Assembly: GCA_903835865.1 (NCBI GenBank)
Contig: CAILON010000054.1
Span: forward strand, 1 to 6,990
Reading direction: 5' to 3'
DNA: 6,990 bases
Source: an uncultured beta proteobacterium
GTDB taxonomy: Bacteria; Pseudomonadota; Gammaproteobacteria; Burkholderiales; Burkholderiaceae
The stretch's first letter is position 1. Each line of letters begins with the position of its first letter. Positions 1 through 6,492 of this stretch are shown piece after piece. The translations under genes and the position numbers were made by a program. The notes under the pieces were generated by a model that was not told where the DNA came from, ran no database searches, and worked only from the letters and a program-made list of their open reading frames with translations.

Positions 1-317
1 CCCAAAGATTCAGCCGAGGCAACTGCGCCACCCAATTGGGTAGCCATGGTTTGCATGCCGTAGCAAATTCCTAAAACAGGAACACCAAGTTCAAACACAA
101 TTTGCGGGGCTCGAGGACTGCCGTTCTCGGTTACTGAGTTTGGGCCACCTGAAAGAATAATGCCTTTTCCACCCTGCTCTAGAATGAACTTTCGAATGAA
201 TTCTGGATCGCAGTCATAGGGATGAATCTCAGAATACACTCGTGCATCACGCACACGTCTTGCAATTAATTGAGTAACTTGTGAACCAAAGTCGAGTATC
301 AGTATTTTGTCGTGCAC
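1..317 (-). CDS. guaA: GMP synthase (glutamine-hydrolysing), N-terminal part, cut by window edge
   Basis: GuaA converts XMP to GMP with ATP and glutamine in the cytoplasm, the last step of de novo GMP synthesis. Only the first 105 codons are present; the gene continues beyond position 1. The visible part is the class I glutamine amidotransferase domain: the opening [19 protein letters not shown], the oxyanion-side SGGPNSV at about residues 57-62, and the nucleophile elbow GICYGMQ with catalytic Cys at residue 85. The catalytic His/Glu, the ATP pyrophosphatase domain and the dimerisation domain lie outside. I chose the GTG at 317 because an in-frame stop lies shortly upstream and the next in-frame Met is not until the nucleophile elbow; [12 protein letters not shown] is also the usual N-terminus. 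The only Shine-Dalgarno-like match (AGGG) is weak and about 11 nt or more away. It follows the guaB stop by 25 bp on the same strand, so co-transcription with guaB is likely. Confidence 0.96.
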   Translation of the reverse strand, partial: MHDKILILDFGSQVTQLIARRVRDARVYSEIHPYDCDPEFIRKFILEQGGKGIILSGGPNSVTENGSPRAPQIVFELGVPVLGICYGMQTMATQLGGAVASAESL

Positions 318-342
318 GAAAGAAACAGCCCTAATTTAAGTC

Positions 343-1817
<1,475 letters not shown>

Positions 1818-1831
1818 AGTCACAAAAACCG

Positions 1832-1837
1832 ATTATA
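1832..1837 (-). promoter_or_regulatory. Candidate -10 element of an internal guaB promoter
   Basis: The minus strand reads a consensus TATAAT that overlaps the rnfH stop codon, 25 bases before the guaB ATG. A start site about seven bases further on would leave a short leader containing the guaB Shine-Dalgarno. I see no good TTGACA-like -35 at 16-18 bp spacing, and only a partial extended -10 (G at the expected position, no preceding T). It may be chance, since the hexamer is partly fixed by a Leu-stop codon pair. Confidence 0.35.
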
Positions 1838-2183
1838 GCCTCCTAGCCTTTCTTTTAGCTGCGGCAGCTTGGAATTTGGCATCCTGGTTCTGATTTGCCT
1901 TTTTACGCCGAACCGCCTTAGGGTCAATTAGCAAGGGGGAATAGAGCTCCAAGCGATCGCCAGAGTAAATAGGGCTATCCCAGTCCTTGCGCTTACCAAA
2001 GACCCCAAAACACCCTTTTCTGGCAAGAACTGGGTCATCAGGACCCTTCGCTATTCCAGCTCTAATTAAAGCTAAGCCCACTGTGGGTTGCTCATCTGCA
2101 AGAAAACTCAATTTAAGGGTGTTCAACACTGGCTTCCCTAGCCTGGCATCACAAAGTAGGATGTCTAGTGTTTGCTTAGCCAT
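1833..2183 (-). CDS. rnfH: RnfH family ubiquitin-fold protein
   Basis: This is an RnfH (UPF0125) protein, a small beta-grasp (ubiquitin-like) family. Its molecular role is not settled. Homologues are usually found next to ratA, and the pair was named RatA-RatB or PasT-PasI in enterobacteria. With the ATG at 2183 it is 116 residues. The first strand carries LDILLCDARLGKPV (6-19). The family core follows: GCFGVFGKRKDW (57-68), SGDRLELYSPL (74-84) and the diagnostic DPKAVRRKKA (87-96). The last 30 residues are a basic, Ala/Gln/Lys-rich tail ending AKRKARRL, likely disordered. An alternative GTG at 2198 adds MLKIN. I prefer the ATG, because the added residues fall in the ratA overlap and GAAGAT gives a weak Shine-Dalgarno for it. 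The ATG overlaps the ratA stop by 8 bp, suggesting translational coupling. No Rnf complex genes are visible in the window, so the name implies no link to electron transport here. Confidence 0.88.
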   Translation of the reverse strand: MAKQTLDILLCDARLGKPVLNTLKLSFLADEQPTVGLALIRAGIAKGPDDPVLARKGCFGVFGKRKDWDSPIYSGDRLELYSPLLIDPKAVRRKKANQNQDAKFQAAAAKRKARRL

Positions 2184-2607
2184 ATTGATCTTCAGCACGC
2201 TTGACGAAGCAATCTACAAAGGTGCCTGCGATATGCCCAAAAACTGGACCAATGATCTTATCGAGGATGGCACTCTTAAATTCCCAATGAAGCTTAAATT
2301 CAACCTTACAGGCATCTTCTTTAAGGGGGATGAAATTCCACTGACCTGAAAAATGCTTAAAGGGGCCGTCAACAAAGACCATATCAATTGTTTCGGGTCG
2401 ATGATTAATGTTGCGCGTATGGAAATACTGATTAATACCCTTGAAATGGATGTTAATTTTGGCATCCAGGACGGTTTCTGTTTGCTCAAAGATCTCTACC
2501 CCACCACACCAAGGAAGAAACTCTGGATAACGCGCCACATCCGTCACCAAGCCATACATCCGGTCGGCTGATTGGCCAATTAAAACGGTCTTGTAGACGT
2601 CTGCCAT
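2176..2607 (-). CDS. ratA: RatA-type START/Coq10-like ligand-binding protein
   Basis: This 143-residue single-domain protein belongs to the Coq10/polyketide-cyclase branch of the START (SRPBCC) fold. Family hallmarks are YPEFLPWC (27-34), DGPFKHFSGQWNF (80-92), the amphipathic C-terminal helix around 112-135 and a Lys/Arg-rich end. The E. coli homologue (RatA, YfjG, PasT) was reported to bind 50S subunits and block 70S assembly as a toxin. Later work argued instead for a ubiquinone-binding, respiration-supporting role like mitochondrial Coq10. The sequence alone cannot decide between these. The ATG at 2607 gives the standard MADVYKTVLI start; its Shine-Dalgarno is poor. It is divergent from smpB across 26 bp and overlaps rnfH by 8 bp at its 3' end. 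This ratA-rnfH pair beside smpB is a conserved neighbourhood in beta- and gammaproteobacteria. The 'toxin-antitoxin' label should be treated with caution. Confidence 0.92.
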   Translation of the reverse strand: MADVYKTVLIGQSADRMYGLVTDVARYPEFLPWCGGVEIFEQTETVLDAKINIHFKGINQYFHTRNINHRPETIDMVFVDGPFKHFSGQWNFIPLKEDACKVEFKLHWEFKSAILDKIIGPVFGHIAGTFVDCFVKRAEDQYG

Positions 2608-2633
2608 AATCGATCTTGAGAAGCTAAATAAAT
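2608..2633. promoter_or_regulatory. Divergent ratA/smpB start region
   Basis: Only 26 bp lie between the two divergent ATG codons, too short to hold two separate promoters. The -35/-10 elements of each gene must lie inside the other gene, or the two promoters overlap. Looking outwards I find only weak candidates (CATAAT at 2605-2610 for smpB; a TTGTTA-like box inside smpB for ratA), none convincing. GAGAAG at 2618-2623 is a plausible smpB Shine-Dalgarno, ten bases before its ATG. Confidence 0.4.
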
Positions 2634-3086
2634 ATGAGTATCGTCGATAACAAAAAAGCCTTCTTCGATTATTTTATCGAGGAGCGCTTTGAGGCCGGAC
2701 TGGTGCTGGAGGGCTGGGAAGTTAAAGCCATTCGGGCCGGTCGCGCGCACATCAAAGAAGCGTATGTTGTCATACGTAAGGCGGAACTGTTTCTAATCGG
2801 TTGCCATATCACCCCGCTCCTTTCAGCCTCTACCCATATTGTTCCAGACAGTACTCGGACCAGAAAGCTCCTCCTAAACGCCATTGAAATTCGTAAGCTC
2901 ATTGGCAAAGTTGAGCAAAAAGGCTATACCCTAGTGCCATTGAATCTGCATTTCTCCAAAGGGAACGTGAAATGTGAAATTGGCTTAGCGCGAGGCAAAA
3001 AACAGCACGATAAGCGGGCTGCCACCAAAGAGCGTGAGTGGGAAGTCCAAAAAGGAAGAATTGCTAGAGGCGATTTGAACGCCTAA
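2634..3086 (+). CDS. smpB: SsrA (tmRNA)-binding protein SmpB
   Basis: SmpB binds the tRNA-like domain of tmRNA and delivers it to ribosomes stalled on mRNAs lacking a stop codon, so that the nascent chain is tagged for proteolysis. The 150-residue length is normal. Visible family blocks are [17 protein letters not shown] (9-25), [11 protein letters not shown] (27-37), TRTRKLLLN (74-82), [11 protein letters not shown] (97-107) and the basic [12 protein letters not shown] (117-128), which runs into the C-terminal tail ([16 protein letters not shown]). In this family that tail occupies the empty mRNA channel and decoding centre. The ATG at 2634 is preceded by GAGAAG. The ssrA gene is not in the window. 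It is divergent from ratA and is followed, same strand, by the ATP-grasp cluster after 131 bp with no obvious terminator, so read-through into the cluster is possible. Confidence 0.97.
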   Translation: MSIVDNKKAFFDYFIEERFEAGLVLEGWEVKAIRAGRAHIKEAYVVIRKAELFLIGCHITPLLSASTHIVPDSTRTRKLLLNAIEIRKLIGKVEQKGYTLVPLNLHFSKGNVKCEIGLARGKKQHDKRAATKEREWEVQKGRIARGDLNA

Positions 3087-3217
3087 ATTGGGAGTAGACT
3101 CTCCAGAGGGGTCAATATCCTTATAAGCAATGAAATATGCACCATTAGTGTGCATATCAGCACCAAGCTGCTTCAAATCCCAAAAACCCGTCTTTTCAAA
3201 GGCATTAGTTTGTAACT
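3087..3217. other. Intergenic region between smpB and the ATP-grasp cluster
   Basis: This 131 bp stretch is the longest non-coding gap in the window. It should carry the promoter of the four-gene cluster unless that is read from smpB. I find no convincing sigma70 promoter (the nearest -10-like hexamer is TATAAG at 3122-3127, without a -35) and no hairpin followed by a T-run. It is too short for tmRNA. Its one clear structure is the dyad at 3135-3157. No good Shine-Dalgarno precedes the ATG at 3218; the nearest purine run, AAAGG, is about 16 bases away. Confidence 0.6.
3135..3157. repeat. Perfect 8+8 bp inverted repeat, candidate operator
   Basis: ATATGCAC (3135-3142) and GTGCATAT (3150-3157) are exact reverse complements separated by the seven bases CATTAGT. 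The dyad lies 60 bp upstream of the ATP-grasp start. The half-sites are AT-rich and no T-run follows, which speaks against a rho-independent terminator. The 15 bp centre-to-centre spacing is compatible with a dimeric regulator binding site or with a short mRNA hairpin. The dyad is seen directly; its function is inference. Confidence 0.45.
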
Positions 3218-4630
3218 ATGAAATTGCCTTTTGATGAAATGATCGACGCCGCAGGTAAAGCGCGTCCACACTACCAAATTTTCCATAATTGGCTAAAGCA
3301 GCAAAGCGACACCCTGATGGGTCTCAAACGTGCTGAAGCCGATCTGATCTTTAGACGAGTGGGCATTACCTTCGCAGTTTATGGTGATGACCTTGGGTCA
3401 GAAAGAACGATCCCCTTCGATCAAGTGCCACGGATTTTTGCCGCAAAAGAATGGGAGCAGCTTGAAGCTGGCTTACGCCAACGCGTCAAAGCACTTAATC
3501 GCTTCATCTATGACGTTTACCACGATGAAGAAATTATCAAAGCAGGAATTATTCCTGCCGAGCAGATCTTTAACAATGCTCAGTATCGTCCTGAGATGCG
3601 CAACGTCAGCGTGCCTCGTGATATCTATGCCCAAATTGCAGGTATCGATATTGTTCGCGCAGGTGAAGGCGAGTTCTATGTACTAGAAGACAACTTACGC
3701 GTTCCATCTGGTGTGTCATATATGGTTGAAGACCGCAAGATGATGATGCGCCTATTCCCTGATCTATTTCAGAAATATAGAGTGGCTCCAGTCGAACACT
3801 ACCCTGATTTACTTTTGGAATGCCTCAAGTCCGTTAAGCCCAATGATGTGAAAAAACCCAATGTGGTTGTGCTTACACCAGGCATGTACAACTCAGCTTA
3901 TTTTGAACATAGCTATATTGCTCAGCAAATGGGCGTGGAGTTAGTGGAAGGCAAGGACTTATTTGTTAAAAATGAACAGGTCTTCATGAGAACCACGCAG
4001 GGACCTGAGCGAGTCGATGTGATCTATCGGCGTGTTGATGATGACTTCTTAGATCCATTGGCATTCCGTTCTGATTCCACTTTAGGTGTTGCTGGATTGC
4101 TTTCCGCATATCGTGCAGGCAATGTCAGTCTGGCAAATGCCATTGGCACTGGCATCGCGGATGACAAATCTATCTACCCTTATGTTCCAGAAATGATTGA
4201 GTTTTATCTTGGTGAAAAACCCATTCTGAATAACGTGCCTACTTTTCAATGCCGCAAGCCTGATGATTTGGCCTACACCTTGGCTAACTTGGAAAAATTA
4301 GTTGTCAAGCTAACGCATGGTGCTGGCGGCTATGGAATGTTGGTGGGGCCTGCATCGACCAAATCTGAAATTGAGGAGTTTAGAGCCCATCTAATTGCTC
4401 ATCCAGATAGATACATTGCTCAGCCAACCTTGGCACTTTCTACCTGCCCAACCTTTGTGGACTCTGGTGTTGCCCCAAGACATATTGACCTGAGGCCATT
4501 TGTGCTTTCTGGCAAAACGATCAAGATGGTGCCAGGCGGATTAACACGAGTAGCCCTTAAAGAAGGATCTTTAGTTGTGAACTCATCGCAAGGTGGTGGC
4601 ACTAAAGATACCTGGGTGTTAGAGGAATAA
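3218..4630 (+). CDS. Circularly permuted ATP-grasp protein (COG2308 family), predicted peptide/amide ligase
   Basis: This is a 470-residue member of the circularly permuted ATP-grasp family (DUF404/DUF407; CP_ATPgrasp). ATP-grasp enzymes join a carboxylate to an amine through an acyl-phosphate, and this subfamily is predicted to make or attach short peptides; its substrate is unknown to me. Blocks in order: FDEMIDAAGKARPHYQ (5-20), GITFAVYGDD (49-58), EFYVLEDNLRVPSGVSYM (152-169, with acidic and Asn residues of the type that bind Mg-ATP), VDVIYRRVDDDFLDP (266-280), GNVSLANAIGTGIADDK (301-317), VVKLTHGAGGYGMLVGP (362-378, the glycine-rich nucleotide loop), RHIDLRPF (421-428) and GGLTRVAL to SSQGGGTKDTWVLE (440-469). 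No signal peptide or membrane segment is seen, so it should be cytoplasmic. Length is typical for the stand-alone form. The ATG at 3218 places FDEM at the usual N-terminal position, although its Shine-Dalgarno is poor. It is first in a cluster with alpha-E, transglutaminase-like and Anbu genes. Confidence 0.95.
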   Translation: MKLPFDEMIDAAGKARPHYQIFHNWLKQQSDTLMGLKRAEADLIFRRVGITFAVYGDDLGSERTIPFDQVPRIFAAKEWEQLEAGLRQRVKALNRFIYDVYHDEEIIKAGIIPAEQIFNNAQYRPEMRNVSVPRDIYAQIAGIDIVRAGEGEFYVLEDNLRVPSGVSYMVEDRKMMMRLFPDLFQKYRVAPVEHYPDLLLECLKSVKPNDVKKPNVVVLTPGMYNSAYFEHSYIAQQMGVELVEGKDLFVKNEQVFMRTTQGPERVDVIYRRVDDDFLDPLAFRSDSTLGVAGLLSAYRAGNVSLANAIGTGIADDKSIYPYVPEMIEFYLGEKPILNNVPTFQCRKPDDLAYTLANLEKLVVKLTHGAGGYGMLVGPASTKSEIEEFRAHLIAHPDRYIAQPTLALSTCPTFVDSGVAPRHIDLRPFVLSGKTIKMVPGGLTRVALKEGSLVVNSSQGGGTKDTWVLEE

Positions 4631-4638
4631 GGGAAGAG
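4631..4638 (+). promoter_or_regulatory. Ribosome binding site of the alpha-E gene
   Basis: GGGAAGAG follows the ATP-grasp stop directly and sits five bases before the ATG at 4644. It is a strong purine-rich Shine-Dalgarno and supports that start and tight coupling of the two genes. Confidence 0.65.
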
Positions 4639-4643
4639 TAACC

Positions 4644-5621
4644 ATGTTAAGTCGCACCGCTGATTGCCTCTATTGGATGGCCCGCTATACCGAGCGTGCA
4701 GAAAATACTGCACGTATGCTTGACGTGAACCACCAAACTTCTCTTCTGCCTCAACCTGCAGAGTTTTTAGAGCAGAGTTGGAAGAAATTACTGACCATAT
4801 CCAAATTAGAAGACGCATTTTTAAGCAAATATGATGTTGTGAATCGTGAGAACGTATTGGACTTCATGATTTATGAAACCAGTAATCCATCTAGCATTGT
4901 TTCGTGCCTATTTGCCGCCAGAGAAAATGCGCGTGTTATTCGCGGAAAGATTACCTCCGAAGTTTGGGAAACTCAAAATACAACTTGGCTTGAATTGCAG
5001 CGAATTTTAGAGGCCAGAAATCAAGCTGACCCCAGTCGCCTGCTCGAATGGGTAAAACATCGCTGCCATCTATTTAGAGGGGTTCTGTATGGCACGATGC
5101 TCAAAAATGAAGCCTTCCACTTTATCTACGCTGGAACGCTGCTTGAAAGGGCTGATAACACTGCTCGTATTCTAGAAACAAAATATGAAGATCAGGCCGT
5201 CCTGAAAGTCTTGAACCCTAAAAAGGGAACTGAGGAAGGCACCGATGGTGAGTTCTTTGATTTCTACCACTGGGCTGCATTGCTGCGCTCTGTTTCCGCT
5301 TTTGAAATTTACCGCCAAATCTATTCGGATCAAGTTACCCCAAAACAGGTTGCTCAGTTGCTAATTTTCAATAAGCAAATGCCGCGTTCATTGGTGTACT
5401 GCGTGAATGACTTGATTCCCCTGATCTCGGAGTTAAAGAATCAGCAATCAAAAGAAATTGAGCGCTTGCTTGGAAAACTGAAAGCAAGCTTGGATTACTC
5501 TGATATTGATGAAGTCTTTGAACAAGGCTTAGAAGAATTTATTGAAGTCTTCTTAGAGCGCATTAACCATATTGCAGATGAGTTCAGTAATGCATACCTC
5601 ATCCCTTTAGCTGTCGCCTAA
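4644..5621 (+). CDS. Alpha-E domain protein (COG2307/DUF403)
   Basis: This 325-residue, largely helical protein belongs to the alpha-E family, named for helices with conserved glutamates. It has no assigned reaction, but it is almost always encoded beside the circularly permuted ATP-grasp protein and may be its partner or scaffold. The N-terminus MLSRTADCLYWMARYTERAE is the family signature. Two related segments are visible, ERAENTARML at 18-27 and ERADNTARIL at 168-177, with a looser relative ARENARVIRGK at 92-102, suggesting an internally repeated helical architecture. The C-terminal half holds HWAALLRSVSAFEIYRQIY (209-227) and a PRSLVYCVNDL segment (247-257), both typical. There is no signal peptide or transmembrane helix. 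Its start lies 13 bp after the ATP-grasp stop, with a strong ribosome binding site, and the transglutaminase-like gene follows after 17 bp, so co-translation from one mRNA is likely. Confidence 0.94.
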   Translation: MLSRTADCLYWMARYTERAENTARMLDVNHQTSLLPQPAEFLEQSWKKLLTISKLEDAFLSKYDVVNRENVLDFMIYETSNPSSIVSCLFAARENARVIRGKITSEVWETQNTTWLELQRILEARNQADPSRLLEWVKHRCHLFRGVLYGTMLKNEAFHFIYAGTLLERADNTARILETKYEDQAVLKVLNPKKGTEEGTDGEFFDFYHWAALLRSVSAFEIYRQIYSDQVTPKQVAQLLIFNKQMPRSLVYCVNDLIPLISELKNQQSKEIERLLGKLKASLDYSDIDEVFEQGLEEFIEVFLERINHIADEFSNAYLIPLAVA

Positions 5622-5638
5622 GAATTTACAAAGACCCT

Positions 5639-6436
5639 ATGCACCTTAAAATCCGTCACCGCACTGAGTACCGTTATGAAACACCAGTGCGCTACTCTAT
5701 TCAGGAATTACGCTTAACACCCCCCAATACCGCTGGGCAACAGGTAGATAAATGGAAAATTAGCACTCCCATTAAGGCGTCTAGTTCAGTTGATAGCTTT
5801 GGCAATTACTGCAGCGTGTTTGTGCAAGAAACGCCCTATACCTCTATGATGATTGAGGCGGAAGGTGAAGTACATACTTTAGATGCCTTTGAGTTTGTGG
5901 ATAACGCCAAAGCAGTTTCACCCTACTACTTATTGCAACAAACCAATCTCACTGAGCCAACGGAAGAAATGTTGGATTATTTCTCATACAGCATTCCAAA
6001 GAATAATTCCGTCGATCAAGTTCTCAAGCTGGCAGAGGCAGTTCAAGGCTTGATTGTTTACTCTCCAGGAAAGACCAATTTTGCATCAACAGCCGCCCAA
6101 TCTTTTGCCATGAAATCAGGCGTTTGCCAAGATCACGCTCACATCATGCTTGCCCTTTGTCGTGCCTCTAACATTCCCGCGCGCTATGTCAGCGGATATT
6201 TCTTTGCAGAAGAGTCCCCCAATCTGGCAAGCCACGCCTGGATTGACTTTTGTAGCGATATTGAAAAAGGCATTTGGACCAGCGTTGATATTACCCATGC
6301 CTGCCTCATTGATGCACGTCACATCAGGCTCGCAATTGGGCGGGACTACTACTCAGCCGCTCCAGTAAAAGGGGTGCGCTCTGGCGGTGGCGGCGAAGAG
6401 CTCAGCGCTAATATCTCTATTTCACAGCTACCCTAA
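5639..6436 (+). CDS. Transglutaminase-like cysteine peptidase/amidase (COG1305 family)
   Basis: This is a 265-residue bacterial transglutaminase-like protein with the N-terminal beta-rich domain of the family (HRTEYRYETPVRYSIQELRLTPP, split across 7-29; DSFGNYCSVF, 52-61). The catalytic core carries GVCQDHAH with nucleophile Cys163, SHAWID with His199, and SVDITHA with Asp217, a complete Cys-His-Asp triad. The C-terminus AIGRDYYSAAPVKGVRSG is the usual end of this subfamily. Bacterial members are generally thought to cleave or transfer at peptide or isopeptide bonds rather than to act as blood-type crosslinkers; the substrate here is unknown. No signal peptide is seen, so cytoplasmic action alongside its neighbours is likely. 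The ATG at 5639 lies 17 bp after the alpha-E gene with a weak Shine-Dalgarno, and MHLKIRHRTEYRY fits the family start. Anbu follows after 56 bp, completing the conserved gene set. Confidence 0.95.
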   Translation: MHLKIRHRTEYRYETPVRYSIQELRLTPPNTAGQQVDKWKISTPIKASSSVDSFGNYCSVFVQETPYTSMMIEAEGEVHTLDAFEFVDNAKAVSPYYLLQQTNLTEPTEEMLDYFSYSIPKNNSVDQVLKLAEAVQGLIVYSPGKTNFASTAAQSFAMKSGVCQDHAHIMLALCRASNIPARYVSGYFFAEESPNLASHAWIDFCSDIEKGIWTSVDITHACLIDARHIRLAIGRDYYSAAPVKGVRSGGGGEELSANISISQLP

Positions 6437-6492
6437 GAGTGCTCCTGGATATTTAAGAGATAATTCCAAAAAATGATTAAAAGGGTATTGGT
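6437..6492 (+). promoter_or_regulatory. Spacer before anbu, with its ribosome binding site
   Basis: This is the widest gap inside the cluster (56 bp against 13 and 17). It has no terminator hairpin. AAGGG at 6481-6485, seven bases before the anbu ATG, is a good Shine-Dalgarno. The spacer also holds a seven-codon reading frame (ATG at 6473) whose TGA overlaps the anbu start as ATGA. No Shine-Dalgarno for that mini-frame is visible. A GATAAT hexamer at 6459-6464 lacks a -35 partner. Confidence 0.5.

Noticed and set aside
2184..2198. GTG at 2198 as the rnfH start, adding MLKIN.
   Set aside because: The added codons lie wholly in the ratA overlap, while the ATG at 2183 gives the more usual N-terminus; kept only as an alternative.
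1987..2349. Plus-strand 120-codon frame across rnfH and ratA.
   Set aside because: It runs antisense to two recognised family proteins and resembles nothing itself.
3087..3112. Short GGAG/CTCC pairing after the smpB stop as a terminator.
   Set aside because: Only four base pairs and no T-run follows; not supportable as a rho-independent terminator.
2985..3176. Minus-strand 63-codon frame covering the smpB 3' end and the following gap, whose part in the gap reads like ordinary protein (for example GADMHTNGAYFIAYKDIDP).
   Set aside because: It needs a TTG start, has no Shine-Dalgarno, and half of it is antisense to smpB. A stop-free run of this length is not rare by chance. A protein search of the gap translation could revive it as a gene remnant.
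3087..3217. Possible ssrA (tmRNA) gene, since ssrA is often near smpB.
   Set aside because: The gap is 131 bp, far below tmRNA length, and shows no tRNA-like ends or tag frame.
4420..4818. Minus-strand 132-codon frame across the ATP-grasp/alpha-E junction.
   Set aside because: Both plus-strand genes here show family motifs to their ends; this is a shadow.
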